In this document: positions 8,324-17,456 of the stretch, piece by piece
How positions within the stretch are numbered: position 1 is the first letter of the stretch
How the letters are laid out: each line of letters opens with the position of its first letter
Assembly (NCBI RefSeq): GCF_019429565.1
Contig: NZ_JAHXSA010000001.1
Span: 434,001-498,000, forward strand
From: Schaalia sp. ORNL0103
Lineage (GTDB): Bacteria > Actinomycetota > Actinomycetes > Actinomycetales > Actinomycetaceae
Direction of reading: 5' to 3'
DNA length: 64,000 nt
The notes under the pieces: generated by a model
The model's database searches: none
Seen by the model: the letters and a program-made list of their open reading frames with translations, nothing else
What the model was told of the DNA's origin: nothing
Translations under genes and position numbers: made by a program

Positions 8324-8955
8324 TGCTGCCCCTCCTCATCCTGGAAGCGGGCGAGGTCAATGACGGCGTCGCACTGCGCGCGAATCGACGGATCGTGCGT
8401 CGCGATCACGACGCTCACCCCGTCCTCGCGCAGCGAGCCGAGCGTGGAGGCGATGTCGCGCGCCGTGGACTGATCAAGCTGCGCGGTTGGTTCATCTACG
8501 AGGAGCAGGGTGGGGGCGCAAGCGAGCCCGCGCGCGAGGAGCACACGCTGAGCCTCGCCGCCCGACAGATCCCGAAATGGGCGGGTCGCGAGATGCGCCA
8601 GGTTGAAGGCATCAAGGAGCCGCTTCGCCTCGACATCGGCCTGCGCCCGGCTCATGCCGCGGGCCAACAGGGGCAGCGCCACGTGGTCAATGGTGCTGCG
8701 CGCGCGAACGCCGAACGGGTTCTGGAAGACCCATGCAATGCGGGGGTTCTGCTCACCAGACGGACGGGGGACGCTGATCGTTCCCTCGGTCGGAGTCTCC
8801 CATCCCGCGATCAGTGACAGCAGCGTTGATTTGCCAGAACCGGACGGGCCGATGATGGCGGTGAGGGCACCGTCCTCGCAGCGGGCGCTCAGATGGCGAA
8901 AGAGCCACGGGCTTGCGGCGAACTTGTGACCGACGTTGTCTAGCTCGACGGACAT
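8320..8955 (-). CDS. ABC transporter ATP-binding protein, MacB/LolD type
   Basis: 211 residues: Walker [11 protein letters not shown]-loop WVFQNPF, signature LSGGEAQRVLLARGL, Walker B LLLVDEPTAQLD, switch IATHD. Length and motifs match LolD/MacB-type ATPases that drive mechanotransmission by FtsX-like permeases. The start at 8955 (MSVELDNVGH) is chosen over upstream in-frame ATGs because the domain begins there. It overlaps the end of the adaptor gene by 16 bp and the permease gene by 4 bp. It works with the permease at 7250-8323. Confidence 0.88.
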   Translation of the reverse strand: MSVELDNVGHKFAASPWLFRHLSARCEDGALTAIIGPSGSGKSTLLSLIAGWETPTEGTISVPRPSGEQNPRIAWVFQNPFGVRARSTIDHVALPLLARGMSRAQADVEAKRLLDAFNLAHLATRPFRDLSGGEAQRVLLARGLACAPTLLLVDEPTAQLDQSTARDIASTLGSLREDGVSVVIATHDPSIRAQCDAVIDLARFQDEEGQQ

Positions 8956-9983
8956 GAGCGTCCCTCGACGGCAGTGTCGACGGCGGAGATCGGGGTCGTT
9001 GGCAGGACGTAGGTTCGGCCAAGCTGGGAAGAAACGATAGAGACGGGAACCGGCGCGCCGCTTGAAAAGACGCACGCGTTCGTCGCGTCTCCGATCACTG
9101 AGGCCGGCGGGACGACCGTGACAGTGATGGGGGAGGCGAGCTTCCAGGAGACGGGCAGCTGAACGGGTCCATCGCTGCTCGGGGCGGAACGGACGAAGGC
9201 CGTGTATTCGCTCGAGGACAGGATCGTCGCCGTCAGGGTGGGATCGGTGATGACGCCGTCAGAGGGAACCGGGTAGTCCTTGTCCCCCAGGGTGATGACG
9301 TGGTCCGCGGGATAGGCGTCCGGTGGGATGGAGAGACGCAAGGCGTCGCGGGAGTCCTCAAGGTTGAGGAGAACCGTCTGCGTATCGACGCTGTCACCCA
9401 GGTGAACGGGGACCGACGAGGGGGTGACGGTCGGCGCAGGAATCCACAGGACGCGAGAGGCTTCGATACGGGAGGGGACGCCTCCGGCACCGTCGCTCAC
9501 GCCCATTGCCGAGGCCAGGGCCGCTCGCGTGGCGGCCGTGACCCGCTGAGATTCCGCCGGAGCCGCATACCCAAGCCGCGCGAGCTCAGCGTTCAGGGCC
9601 GCGATATCTGGTCCCGTGGCTCCGTCCACCACGTCCTGATAGAGCGGGGTGGAGAGGGCTAAGGCAAGAAGGGGCAGGCCATCGATCTCGCAGGGAATAG
9701 AACCTGACGTGATGGGAGTTCCCGGTGCTGCCTGGAGGGCCGTGATGCGCCCTGCGATGGGGGAGGTGAGCTCGTGAGGCGAGGCCGGGGGAATCGTGAG
9801 GGTGAGGGAACGCGTATCAGTGAACTCGCGGGTGGTGACGGGGACCGTCGACGGAGCAGATGACGATGCCAGCGAGGCCGGGGTGGGCGGCGAGGCAATG
9901 AGGATACCCGCGCTGACCCCACCCGCACCGGCGATGAGAGCGACAAACGCGGTGAGGGCGAGCCAGCGGCGAGAAGATGCCAT
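8940..9983 (-). CDS. Secreted/membrane-anchored adaptor with peptidoglycan-binding-like region (HlyD/MacA-like)
   Basis: 347 residues. An N-terminal membrane anchor (residues about 8-30) is followed by a barrel-like stretch (LTSPIAGRITALQAAPGTPI), which is typical of periplasmic adaptors. A short putative peptidoglycan-binding module comes next: GPDIAALNAELARLGYAAP, then RVTAATRAALASAMGV. The C-terminal beta-rich part includes IPAPTVTPSSVPVHLGDSV. The same domain order is seen in the adaptor at 57998-59074. In Gram-positives such adaptors connect a MacB-like transporter to the cell wall. It is second in its operon, 24 bp after the lipoprotein gene. Confidence 0.75.
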   Translation of the reverse strand: MASSRRWLALTAFVALIAGAGGVSAGILIASPPTPASLASSSAPSTVPVTTREFTDTRSLTLTIPPASPHELTSPIAGRITALQAAPGTPITSGSIPCEIDGLPLLALALSTPLYQDVVDGATGPDIAALNAELARLGYAAPAESQRVTAATRAALASAMGVSDGAGGVPSRIEASRVLWIPAPTVTPSSVPVHLGDSVDTQTVLLNLEDSRDALRLSIPPDAYPADHVITLGDKDYPVPSDGVITDPTLTATILSSSEYTAFVRSAPSSDGPVQLPVSWKLASPITVTVVPPASVIGDATNACVFSSGAPVPVSIVSSQLGRTYVLPTTPISAVDTAVEGRSCPSS

Positions 9984-10007
9984 CTCAACTCCTGAGGGTG
10001 GTTGTGG

Positions 10008-10631
10008 TCATTTGCTGGGGTCCTCGAGGCATCGTTGCAAAATGTCGGGACCCTGGGATGGGTCGATGAAAGGCAGCGAGCTTGCAAGAGGTGTTCCGCT
10101 CTCGCGAGCGCGCGTGAATTCTTGGACCGTGAAGGACGGCTCAACCGCCTTATTACGGATCAAACACTGCGTGTACAGCTCGTTGATATCCCGGTGATCC
10201 GGGTTGACTCGCATGTCGAACTCGAGCGCCTCGATGATCGGCTCACCGGCATCGATGGAACAGGCGTGGATGAATTCTTCTTGCTGTTCCTCAGATATGG
10301 AGGAGCCAACCGGCTGATCGGGGACGCTCAGCGTGCCGCTCGGGCCGTACGATGCGCCGGTGACCCCCTTGTTCGTCAGACAGCTCAGCACGCGCTGACG
10401 CATGTCCTGGAGTTCTGCCTCGCTGATGGAAGAGTCGGCCAGGACAGATTGAACGAACTCGTTGGATGCCCACTCACTGCGCGCCTGCTCAATGTCGGCC
10501 GCCCACGGCCCCTCCGCCGCAGGTGTGGTTTGTTGGCAGCCACACGCCGTGGCGACGATGATAAGAGCGGCAGCGAGTAAACCAAGGTGTGAACGGATGG
10601 AGTGCGTGCCCTCCCTGGTGTTTGCTCCCAT
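10008..10631 (-). CDS. Putative lipoprotein with four spaced cysteines, first gene of the efflux-like module
   Basis: 207 residues. A signal sequence ends in LLAAALIIVATAC, so lipidation is likely at Cys30 (or Cys32, sequence ACGC), although the lipobox is loose. The mature part has four cysteines in the contexts LSCLTNKG, FIHACS, YTQCLIRNK and LQRCLED. The small lipoprotein at 57525-58001 has the same arrangement (QCMREKG, NECMM, QCLREAG, NKCFQ). I know no named family. It probably acts outside the membrane with the adaptor and ABC pair downstream; two disulfides are plausible. The function is not known. Confidence 0.65.
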   Translation of the reverse strand: MGANTREGTHSIRSHLGLLAAALIIVATACGCQQTTPAAEGPWAADIEQARSEWASNEFVQSVLADSSISEAELQDMRQRVLSCLTNKGVTGASYGPSGTLSVPDQPVGSSISEEQQEEFIHACSIDAGEPIIEALEFDMRVNPDHRDINELYTQCLIRNKAVEPSFTVQEFTRARESGTPLASSLPFIDPSQGPDILQRCLEDPSK

Positions 10632-10956
10632 GATGTTCTCCCTCGAACAGCCTCGACAATGGGTGCTTACTTCCAGAATAACGAAGAAAGGGCTCCGTTT
10701 TCCGCATGATGGAGAAGCGAGTTGAGATGGGGATGATCAGATGACCCCAAACGCGCCGCAGCCCCCAATCCCGGAACCCGACGCGGCGTGCGATCCCCAC
10801 CGCGCCAAGCCGACCCGGAAACGGGGGCTGCAACACACCATCCATTGTGTGACGCCAAGCTCAAAAAACAGGGAGCTTTGGCTGAGAAAACCCTGGGAAA
10901 AGCGCGCGGGGTGGATACTCATCCACCCCGCGCGCCCCAGGCCAGCAGTCAGGCGA
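10632..10956. other. 325-bp intergenic region between two minus-strand genes
   Basis: It holds the terminator of the MetE-like gene (10902-10935) and presumably the promoter of the four-gene module near 10640-10700. Several short open frames cross it, but none has a ribosome site with recognisable protein content, so I call no gene. Confidence 0.6.
10902..10935 (-). terminator. Intrinsic terminator of the MetE-like gene
   Basis: A perfect 15-bp GC-rich stem (10902-10916 with 10921-10935) and a 4-nt loop, followed on the minus strand by a short T run (CTTTTCC). It begins about 20 bp past the stop of the minus-strand gene. Confidence 0.9.
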
Positions 10957-12150
10957 TCACTTCGATGCGAGACGAGCGCCCTCAGCAAGAGCCTCCAGCT
11001 TCGCCCACGCAATCGACGGGTAGATACGGCCGCCCAGGCCACAGTCCGTCGACGCCACGACGCGCTCGTCGCCCACAATGTCCGCGAACTGGCGAATACG
11101 CTGCGCCACCAGCTCCGGGTGCTCCACAACGTTCGTCGAGTGCGACACCACGCCCGGGATCAGGTACTTGCCCTCAGGCAGTTCGATGTCGCGCCAGATC
11201 GTCCACTCGTGCGCGTGGCGAGCATTCGCCGCCTCAAACGTCAGGCCATTCGCGTTCACCAGCAGGGCCAGATCCACGATGTCCTTGAACGGGATATCCG
11301 TCGTGTGCGGGCCGTGCCACGAACCCCAGCACACGTGGAAACGAACCAGATCCGGGTCAATGCCCTCCAGCGCATGGTTCAGCGCGTCAATACGCACGCG
11401 AGAGAACGCGCGGTAATCCTCAACGGAGGGCTCCGGGTTCATCTGATCCCAGCCCTCCGCGATATCCGGCGCGTCAATCTGCACCGTCAGGCCCGCGTCC
11501 GTAATGCGCTTGTACTCCTCGCGCAGCACATCCGCGCACGCCCACACCACGGCCTCGTCGTCCTCGTAGAACGCGTTGCCCACGCGAGCCGCCGAACCCG
11601 GCGAAATCGCTGCCACGAAACCATCCGACACGGGCTTGCCCACAGCCTCCAGCGCGTGCTTCACGCCCGCGATATCGCGCTCCACGGCCTCGGCACCGAT
11701 GTAGGTCAGCTCGTCCACGATCGCCGGGAATACGACCTTGTTGTCGCTCACGATCTGAATACCCGACTCCGGGTCACCGTACGCGTCCGCGAAACGCTGC
11801 CAGTCGCGCCGCTCAGCAAACGACGAGAAAGCCAGGCGGCCATCGCGGCCAGCCGGGGGACGCAGCTCAAAGCCACCCGAGTTCTCAAACGACAGACCGC
11901 CAAAACGCGAGAAGGAATACGTCCACCACGCGCCGTAATCAACCGTGTCGAGCATCGCGTGACCGTACTCGCCATCGTTGACGATATCCAGGCCAATCTC
12001 AGCCTGACGCTTCACAACGCCGTCAACCTCGGCCTGCAGCACAGAGGTGAAATCGGCGTCGCTCAGGGAACCCTCGCGGTGCGCGGCGTTCGCCTTGAGC
12101 AGTTCGGGGGTACGGGGCAGGGAACCAACATGAGTGGTGCGAATGGTCAT
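10957..12150 (-). CDS. Cobalamin-independent methionine synthase II family protein (MetE C-domain-like)
   Basis: 397 residues, a single TIM-barrel zinc methyltransferase domain without the MetE N-terminal half. It opens with TTHVGSLPRTPELL, the usual substrate-binding loop. Zinc ligands are visible: the His and Cys of RFHVCWG, the Glu of LTFEAAN, and the Cys of STDCGLGGR. Proteins of this size methylate homocysteine from small methyl donors or act on related thiols; the methyl donor cannot be told from sequence. GAAAGGA precedes the ATG. It is divergent from ilvD across about 320 bp. Part of the coding strand carries a copy of the dispersed 12-bp word (11547-11558). Confidence 0.85.
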   Translation of the reverse strand: MTIRTTHVGSLPRTPELLKANAAHREGSLSDADFTSVLQAEVDGVVKRQAEIGLDIVNDGEYGHAMLDTVDYGAWWTYSFSRFGGLSFENSGGFELRPPAGRDGRLAFSSFAERRDWQRFADAYGDPESGIQIVSDNKVVFPAIVDELTYIGAEAVERDIAGVKHALEAVGKPVSDGFVAAISPGSAARVGNAFYEDDEAVVWACADVLREEYKRITDAGLTVQIDAPDIAEGWDQMNPEPSVEDYRAFSRVRIDALNHALEGIDPDLVRFHVCWGSWHGPHTTDIPFKDIVDLALLVNANGLTFEAANARHAHEWTIWRDIELPEGKYLIPGVVSHSTNVVEHPELVAQRIRQFADIVGDERVVASTDCGLGGRIYPSIAWAKLEALAEGARLASK

Positions 12151-12472
12151 CGCAGTCCTTTCTCTTCACTGTGCCCTCAGCCTACGTTTCGCGCCTCGAG
12201 AACGAGGCCGAATGTCCGAAGCGTGACCAATGCGATCAACCACTCATCTGGCCAGACACTAATTCACGCACGCACCCCTTGCGTTTTCCTTGCAATCACG
12301 CCCACAAGCGTCCACCCACTGACACGGCGCCCCACCCACCACAGCTCCCGAAATACCGCGCGAAAACCACCCGCACCCAGCCCGCGCCTCGTCCATGAGA
12401 CGAAACCCGCACGGAAACGCAGCGCTCACACTCCTACTGTGGAGTCATTACAAGGCAAAAGAAAGGCACATC
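12151..12472. other. Divergent intergenic region, MetE-like / ilvD
   Basis: 322 bp containing the two divergent promoters. I see no riboswitch fold, leader peptide rich in branched-chain codons, or T-box. TACTGT around 12435 could be the ilvD -10 box. Confidence 0.4.
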
Positions 12473-14320
12473 ATGAGTCGCCCGCTGCGCTCGGCAACAT
12501 CCACCCAAGGCCGCAACATGGCCGGAGCACGCGCCCTGTGGCGCGCCACCGGCATGACCGACGGCGACTTTGGCAAGCCGATCATCGCCATCGCCAACTC
12601 CTTCACCCAGTTCGTCCCCGGCCACGTGCACCTGAAGAACATGGGCGATCTCGTGGCCGGAGCCATCGAAGCAGCCGGCGGCGTTGCCAAGGAGTTCAAC
12701 ACGATCGCCGTCGACGACGGCATCGCCATGGGCCACGACGGTATGCTCTACTCCCTGCCCAGCCGCGACCTCATCGCCGACTGCGTCGAAACCATGGTCA
12801 ACGCGCACCGCGCCGACGCCCTCGTGTGCATCTCCAACTGCGACAAGATCACCCCCGGCATGCTCCTGGCCGCCATGCGCCTGAACATCCCGACCATCTT
12901 CGTGTCCGGCGGCCCCATGGAATCTGGCGCTGCCGTCGACGGTGTCGTCGAGCACCGCCTCGACCTCATCGACGCCATGGTCATGGCCGTTGACGACTCC
13001 GTCAGCGACAACCAGCTGGCCAGCATCGAAGCCAACGCGTGCCCCACCTGCGGCTCCTGCGCAGGCATGTTCACCGCGAACTCCATGAACTGCCTCAACG
13101 AGGCCATCGGCCTGGCCCTGCCCGGCAACGGCACCACCCTCGCCACCCAGATCGAACGCAAGAAGCTCTTCACCGAGGCCGGCACGCGCATCGTCGACAT
13201 GTGCCGCGCCTACTATGACAACGAGGACGACTCGGTCCTGCCGCGTTCCATCGCCACCAAGGCCGCCTTCGAGAACGCCATGAGCCTGGACGTGGCCATG
13301 GGCGGTTCCACCAACACCGTCCTGCACATCCTCGCCATCGCCAACGAGGCCGGTGTCGACTTCACGCTCGACGATATCGACGCGATCTCGCGCCGCGTGC
13401 CCTGCCTGTGCAAGGTGGCCCCCAACTCCACGACCTACCACATCGAGCACGTCCACCGCGCCGGCGGCATCCCCGCCCTGCTCGGCGAGCTTGACCGCGC
13501 CGGCCTGCTCAACCGCGACGTCCGCTCCGTCCACTCCGACAACCTCGCCGACTGGCTGGGCGCCTGGGACGTGCGCAGCGGGAGCGCCACCGACGAGGCC
13601 AAGCACCGCTTCCTCGCCGCCCCCGGCGGCGTGCGCACCACCCAGGCATTCTCGACCGCCAACCTCTTCGAGTCCCTCGACACCGACTCCGAGGCCGGCT
13701 GCATCCGCTCCGTCGAGCACGCCTACACGAAGGACGGCGGCCTCGCGGTCCTCTACGGCAACATCGCCGCCAACGGCGCGATCATCAAGTCCGCCGGCAT
13801 CGACGAGTCCCTCTTCCACTTCGTCGGCAAGGCCTTCGTCGTCGAATCCCAGGAGGAAGCCGTCGAGGCCATCCTCAGCAAGCAAGTTAAGGAAGGCGAC
13901 GTCGTCGTCATCCAGTACGAGGGCCCCAAGGGCGGCCCCGGCATGCAGGAAATGCTCTACCCGACCTCCTACCTCAAGGGCCTGGGCCTGGGCAAGAAGT
14001 GCGCCCTCATCACCGACGGCCGCTTCTCCGGCGGCACGTCCGGCATCTCCATCGGTCACATCTCGCCCGAGGCCGCGGCCGGCGGCGCGATCGGCCTCGT
14101 GCGCACCGGCGACGAGATCGAAATCGACGTCAACAACCGCGTCCTGCGCGCCAACGTGAGCGACGAGGAACTCGAGCGCCGCCGCGCCGAAAAGGGCGCC
14201 GCCCCGTGGAAGCCCTCTAAGCCTCGCGCCCGCCAAGTCTCCGACGCCCTGCGCGTCTACGGCATGCTCGCCGCATCCGCCGACAAGGGCGGCGTGCGCG
14301 TCCTGCCCGACTGGGCGTGA
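12473..14320 (+). CDS. ilvD: Dihydroxy-acid dehydratase
   Basis: 615 residues, the normal size. It dehydrates 2,3-dihydroxy-isovalerate and -methylvalerate in valine/isoleucine synthesis. Iron-sulfur ligands and motifs are [29 protein letters not shown] and, near the C terminus, [11 protein letters not shown] chose ATG 12473 because the protein then begins [20 protein letters not shown], the family N terminus, with AAAGG upstream; a start at 12395 would add 26 unsupported residues. The next gene follows closely. Other ilv genes are not in the window. Confidence 0.97.
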   Translation: MSRPLRSATSTQGRNMAGARALWRATGMTDGDFGKPIIAIANSFTQFVPGHVHLKNMGDLVAGAIEAAGGVAKEFNTIAVDDGIAMGHDGMLYSLPSRDLIADCVETMVNAHRADALVCISNCDKITPGMLLAAMRLNIPTIFVSGGPMESGAAVDGVVEHRLDLIDAMVMAVDDSVSDNQLASIEANACPTCGSCAGMFTANSMNCLNEAIGLALPGNGTTLATQIERKKLFTEAGTRIVDMCRAYYDNEDDSVLPRSIATKAAFENAMSLDVAMGGSTNTVLHILAIANEAGVDFTLDDIDAISRRVPCLCKVAPNSTTYHIEHVHRAGGIPALLGELDRAGLLNRDVRSVHSDNLADWLGAWDVRSGSATDEAKHRFLAAPGGVRTTQAFSTANLFESLDTDSEAGCIRSVEHAYTKDGGLAVLYGNIAANGAIIKSAGIDESLFHFVGKAFVVESQEEAVEAILSKQVKEGDVVVIQYEGPKGGPGMQEMLYPTSYLKGLGLGKKCALITDGRFSGGTSGISIGHISPEAAAGGAIGLVRTGDEIEIDVNNRVLRANVSDEELERRRAEKGAAPWKPSKPRARQVSDALRVYGMLAASADKGGVRVLPDWA

Positions 14321-14330
14321 GCGAAGCGCC

Positions 14331-14336
14331 TACAAT
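14331..14336 (+). promoter_or_regulatory. -10 box of a leaderless lipoate ligase promoter
   Basis: TACAAT ends 7 bp before ATG 14344. Its presence supports the ATG over the GTG at 14317 that overlaps the ilvD stop. Confidence 0.6.
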
Positions 14337-14343
14337 CGTGGGC

Positions 14344-15393
14344 ATGCATGGAGAATACAAAGTCCCCGGAGGAAAGCTCGTCGTCGTCGACACCGACGTG
14401 GAGGAGGATCGCCTCGCGCGCGTGAGCGTGTCCGGTGACTTCTTCCTCGACCCCGACGACGCGCTCACCCGGATCACCGCGTCCCTCGAAGGGGCCCCGG
14501 CCTCGTCGAGCGCGAAGGATCTGGCCGCGCGCGTGGAGGCCGCCCTCCACGAGGGAGACACCCTCATGGGCGTGACCCCCGAGGCCGTCGGCATCGCCGT
14601 ACGCCGCGCGCTGGGCGCCGCCCTGTCGTGGGACGACATCGACTTCGACGTCATCCACGGCCCCGTCGTCGACCCGATGATCAACGTCGCCATGGACGAA
14701 ACCCTGGTCGAAGACGTGGCCGCGGGGCGCCGCAAGCCCTTCATGCGCCTGTGGGAGTGGAACGGCCCCCAGGTCGTCATCGGCTCCTTCCAGTCCTACC
14801 AAAACGAAATCCAACAGGACGGCGTGGATCGATACGGCATCACCGTGTCGCGGCGCGTCACCGGCGGCGGCGCCATGTTCATGGAGCCCGGCAACTGCAT
14901 CACCTACTCGCTCGTCATCCCCACCGCCCTCGTGGAGGGAATGAGCTTCGAGCAGGCCTACCCCTACCTCGATCAGTGGGTCATGGAGGTCCTCGAAAAG
15001 CTGGGCATCAAGGCCAAGTACGTGCCGCTCAACGACATCGCCTCCGAGTTCGGCAAGATCGGCGGCGCCGCGCAGAAGCGCTGGGCCAACGGCTACATGG
15101 TCCACCACGTGACCATGGCCTACGACATCGACGCCATCAAGATGAACGAAGTCCTGCGCATCGGCATGGAGAAGATCCGCGACAAGGGCACCCGCAGCGC
15201 CGTCAAGCGCGTGGACCCCATGCGCTCCCAGACCGGCATGGCGCGCGAAGAGATCCTGCAGGTGTTCTTTGATCACTTCAAGGAGAAGTACAACGCGAGC
15301 GTTGGCACCATCACCGAGGCGGATCTTGAGGTCGCACGGAAGCGCTGCGAGACGAAGTTCGCGCGCGAGGAGTGGGTGCACCGCATCCCCTGA
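14344..15393 (+). CDS. lplA: Lipoate-protein ligase family protein (LplA-type)
   Basis: 349 residues. An N-terminal accessory region of about 95 residues (MHGEYKVPGGKLVVVD...) precedes the catalytic BPL/LplA/LipB fold, the reverse of the E. coli LplA domain order but known in actinobacteria. Catalytic-domain motifs are the lipoyl-AMP loop VSRRVTGGGAMFM, the upstream RLWEWNGPQVVIGSFQ, and the lysine in GKIGGAAQ. It attaches lipoate or octanoate to E2/GcvH proteins. MHGEYK is the usual N terminus, so I use 14344; the frame could also open at GTG 14317, coupled to ilvD. Confidence 0.85.
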   Translation: MHGEYKVPGGKLVVVDTDVEEDRLARVSVSGDFFLDPDDALTRITASLEGAPASSSAKDLAARVEAALHEGDTLMGVTPEAVGIAVRRALGAALSWDDIDFDVIHGPVVDPMINVAMDETLVEDVAAGRRKPFMRLWEWNGPQVVIGSFQSYQNEIQQDGVDRYGITVSRRVTGGGAMFMEPGNCITYSLVIPTALVEGMSFEQAYPYLDQWVMEVLEKLGIKAKYVPLNDIASEFGKIGGAAQKRWANGYMVHHVTMAYDIDAIKMNEVLRIGMEKIRDKGTRSAVKRVDPMRSQTGMAREEILQVFFDHFKEKYNASVGTITEADLEVARKRCETKFAREEWVHRIP

Positions 15394-15473
15394 ACGCCCC
15401 GTATTCGTGGCCCGCTTCGGTGTCGTTTCGACGAGGCCGGGGCGGGCTTCCGCGTTCCTGCGCGGCTTCCCCC

Positions 15474-15590
15474 AAATTTCGCACGTAATTCTAGCGGGGT
15501 TCTTTCTCATTTCTTACTATCCATCGTTGAAATAGCAACGAAACAAGTCCGCTCGCGGAATGGGGAGTGAGGGAATTACGTGCGAGATTT
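15474..15590. repeat. Inverted-repeat-ended small element, copy 1
   Basis: The ends are AAATTTCGCACGTAATTC (15474-15491) and its near-perfect complement (15573-15590, 17 of 18). The interior is non-coding and includes a CGTTG/CAACG dyad around 15524-15540. A second copy with the same outer ends and different interior is at 17457-17570. It lies between the 3' ends of lplA and yggS. The size and terminal repeats resemble a MITE or a structured RNA element; no target-site duplication is evident. Confidence 0.65.
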
Positions 15591-15646
15591 TAAGGGAAAG
15601 AGGCAAGCATGGCTTGTGCCTAGGGGTTTCAGATGCGGTGGGGCTT

Positions 15647-16345
15647 TCAGGCGCGGCGTTCTCCGAAGATAGCGGTCCCCAGGCGCACGATTGTCGCCCC
15701 CTCAGCGATGGCCCACTCAAGATCGCGGCTCATGCCCATCGAGAGCGGCAGGTCCGACTCTTCGACGCCCAGGCGAGAGGCGGCCTCGTCCCTGATGTCG
15801 CGCAGCTGCGCGTACGCGGCGCGCACGTCGGCCTCGATGGGGGAGTTCAGACCCACCGTCATGAAGCCTGCGAGCTGCAGGTGGGTCGAGGCCTCGACCG
15901 CGTCGATCAGCGCGGCGACGTCGGAGGGGGCACAGCCGTGCTTCGTGGCCTCGCCGGAGACGTTCACCTCGACGAATACCGGGAGCGTGCCGGTTGCGCG
16001 TGCGTCGATTTTCGAGGCTAGCGCGGGGGAGTCCAGCGACTCGATCGCGTCCACGCAGGCCAGCGCGTGGTTGATTTTGTTGGACTGCAGAGGGCCGATC
16101 AGGTGAATGCGCGCGCCGGGCACCTCTCGGATCGCGTCCACCGTCGCACGCGCCTCCTGCACGCGGTTGTGACCCAGCAGGATGGGTAGGCCCGCCTCGC
16201 GCAGGGCAGCGGCGGCGGTGCGGCACTCCTCGGGCGTGCGCGTCTTGACCGCCAGCTCCAGGTGCACCGAATCAGTGCGGCCGCACGCGGACGTCGCACG
16301 GTCAATGCGGTCGCGGGCAGCGGCGATGGCCTCGGGAATGCTCAT
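15647..16345 (-). CDS. yggS: YggS-family pyridoxal 5'-phosphate homeostasis protein
   Basis: 232 residues, a single PLP-binding TIM barrel (PROSC/YggS/YBL036C family). The PLP lysine lies in LAVKTRTPE, and other family motifs are HLIGPLQSNKIN, FVEVNVSGEATKHGC and LSMGMSRDLEWAI followed by GATIVRLGTAIFGER. It buffers free PLP rather than catalysing a known reaction. It begins with no ribosome site but with TACCAT 6 bp upstream. Unlike in many actinobacteria it is not in the ftsZ/sepF cluster here. Confidence 0.93.
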   Translation of the reverse strand: MSIPEAIAAARDRIDRATSACGRTDSVHLELAVKTRTPEECRTAAAALREAGLPILLGHNRVQEARATVDAIREVPGARIHLIGPLQSNKINHALACVDAIESLDSPALASKIDARATGTLPVFVEVNVSGEATKHGCAPSDVAALIDAVEASTHLQLAGFMTVGLNSPIEADVRAAYAQLRDIRDEAASRLGVEESDLPLSMGMSRDLEWAIAEGATIVRLGTAIFGERRA

Positions 16346-16351
16346 GCCCTC

Positions 16352-16357
16352 ATGGTA
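16352..16357 (-). promoter_or_regulatory. -10 box of a leaderless yggS promoter
   Basis: TACCAT on the minus strand, 6 bp, then ATG 16345. Confidence 0.5.
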
Positions 16358-16460
16358 GACGGGCAGGCGCTATCAGGGGCCAATCAGGGGCGACTCAGGG
16401 ACATCTGAGCCGAGCGGCGTGTCAGACTAGTATGTTCACAGAACAACGAAAGGACACGCC

Positions 16461-16850
16461 ATGCGTACCCTGCTCAACATCATCTGGTTCTTCTTCGGAG
16501 GGCTCCCGCTCTTCCTGGGATACCTCCTTGCGGGTGTCGTCGCCTGCATCTTCGTCGTCACGATCCCCGCGGGCGTGGCCTGCTTCCGCATCGCCGGTTA
16601 CGTGCTGTGGCCCTTCGGTAAGCGCGTCATCGACAAGCCGGGCGTGGGCGCGGGCTCTGGCCTCATGAACATCGTGTGGTTCCTGGTCGCGGGTCTGTGG
16701 CTCGCCATCGGCCACATCACCACCGCCGCCGCGCAGGCCGTCACTATCGTCGGCATCCCGCTGGCCATCGCCAACCTCAAGATGATCCCGATCACCTGCT
16801 TCCCCTTCGGCAAGGCCGTCATCGACGACCCGACCGCGTCAATCCTCTGA
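16461..16850 (+). CDS. yccF: YccF-domain inner membrane protein
   Basis: 129 residues made of two similar halves. Each half carries a membrane segment and a WPFG/FPFGK signature: YVLWPFGKRVIDKPG and ITCFPFGKAVIDDPT. NIIWFFFGG and NIVWFLVAG open the two halves. This duplicated layout is the YccF (DUF307) family, of unknown molecular function. GAAAGGA is well placed 8-14 bp before the ATG. Confidence 0.9.
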   Translation: MRTLLNIIWFFFGGLPLFLGYLLAGVVACIFVVTIPAGVACFRIAGYVLWPFGKRVIDKPGVGAGSGLMNIVWFLVAGLWLAIGHITTAAAQAVTIVGIPLAIANLKMIPITCFPFGKAVIDDPTASIL

Positions 16851-16857
16851 CGCGTCC

Positions 16858-16863
16858 TACACT
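16858..16863 (+). promoter_or_regulatory. -10 box upstream of the ybaK-type pseudogene
   Basis: TACACT followed by 6 bp and ATG 16870, the leaderless layout, retained although the gene behind it is broken. Confidence 0.45.
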
Positions 16864-16869
16864 GGGGTC

Positions 16870-17377
16870 ATGGCTCGTAAACACAGCAAAGACCAGGCGG
16901 TGGCCCCACCCGCGCCATCGAGGCGCTCACGGCGGCCGGCGTTGCTTTACCGTTCACGAGTACGAGCACGACCGGCCGCCCGGGGCGTTCGGGGAAGAAA
17001 CCGTCGAGAAGCTGGGGATCGACCCCACCCAGGCTTTCAAGACGCTCATGGTGCGCCTGGAGCCCACCGGCGAGTTTGTCGTCGGCTGCGTGCCTGCGCT
17101 GGCTCACCTGTCCAGAAGCTGATCGCCAAGGCAGCCGGCGCGAAGAGCGCCGCCATGGCTGACCCGGCCGTCGCACAGCGCCGCACCGGCTACGTCGTGG
17201 GCGGCATCAGCCCGCCTCGGGCAGACCACCTCGCACCGGCTGTTCATTGACTCGGCGTGCCTGGACCACGAGACCATGATCGTCTCGGGCGGGCGCCGAG
17301 GCCTCAGCGTCGAACTGAGCCCCCTCGACCTCGTCGAGTTGACGGATGCTGAGGTCACGGACCTCGCCCAGGTCTGA
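16870..17377 (+). pseudogene. ybaK: YbaK/EbsC-type aminoacyl-tRNA deacylase, broken by four frameshifts
   Basis: Pieces of one Cys-tRNA(Pro)/Ala-tRNA deacylase lie in order but in changing frames. The start is MARKHSKDQA. Then come IEALTAAGV, FTVHEYEHDRPPGAFGEE with AFKTLMVRLEPTGEFVVG, KLIAKAAGAKSAAM with RRTGYVVGGISP, and finally HRLFIDSACLDHETMIVSGG to a TGA at 17375. Frame changes are needed at about 16910-16918, 16945 (a base missing in the T run), 17113 (a base missing) and 17216 (an extra C). Residue conservation in every piece is high, so decay is recent, or these are base-calling errors in one short stretch. In intact homologues the conserved lysine lies in KLIAKAAGAK-like segments. 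Confidence 0.85.
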
Positions 17378-17456
17378 CCCGGCCTCGTCCTGTTTCAGTC
17401 GTTGTCGCAGGCTCCTGCCTGGTCTTCATTCCAGCCGCCGATACTCCTGCGCCCCC

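Noticed and set aside
12151-12472. Riboswitch or attenuator upstream of ilvD or the MetE-like gene
   Set aside because: No SAM, cobalamin or T-box consensus elements and no leader peptide could be seen.
10741-12993. 750-codon plus-strand open frame
   Set aside because: It overlaps the MetE-like gene antisense and the start of ilvD out of frame. It has no motif or ribosome site and is a shadow.
12434-14236. 600-codon minus-strand open frame antisense to ilvD
   Set aside because: Composition is that of a codon shadow (Gly/Asp/Val/Ala runs), and ilvD is certain.
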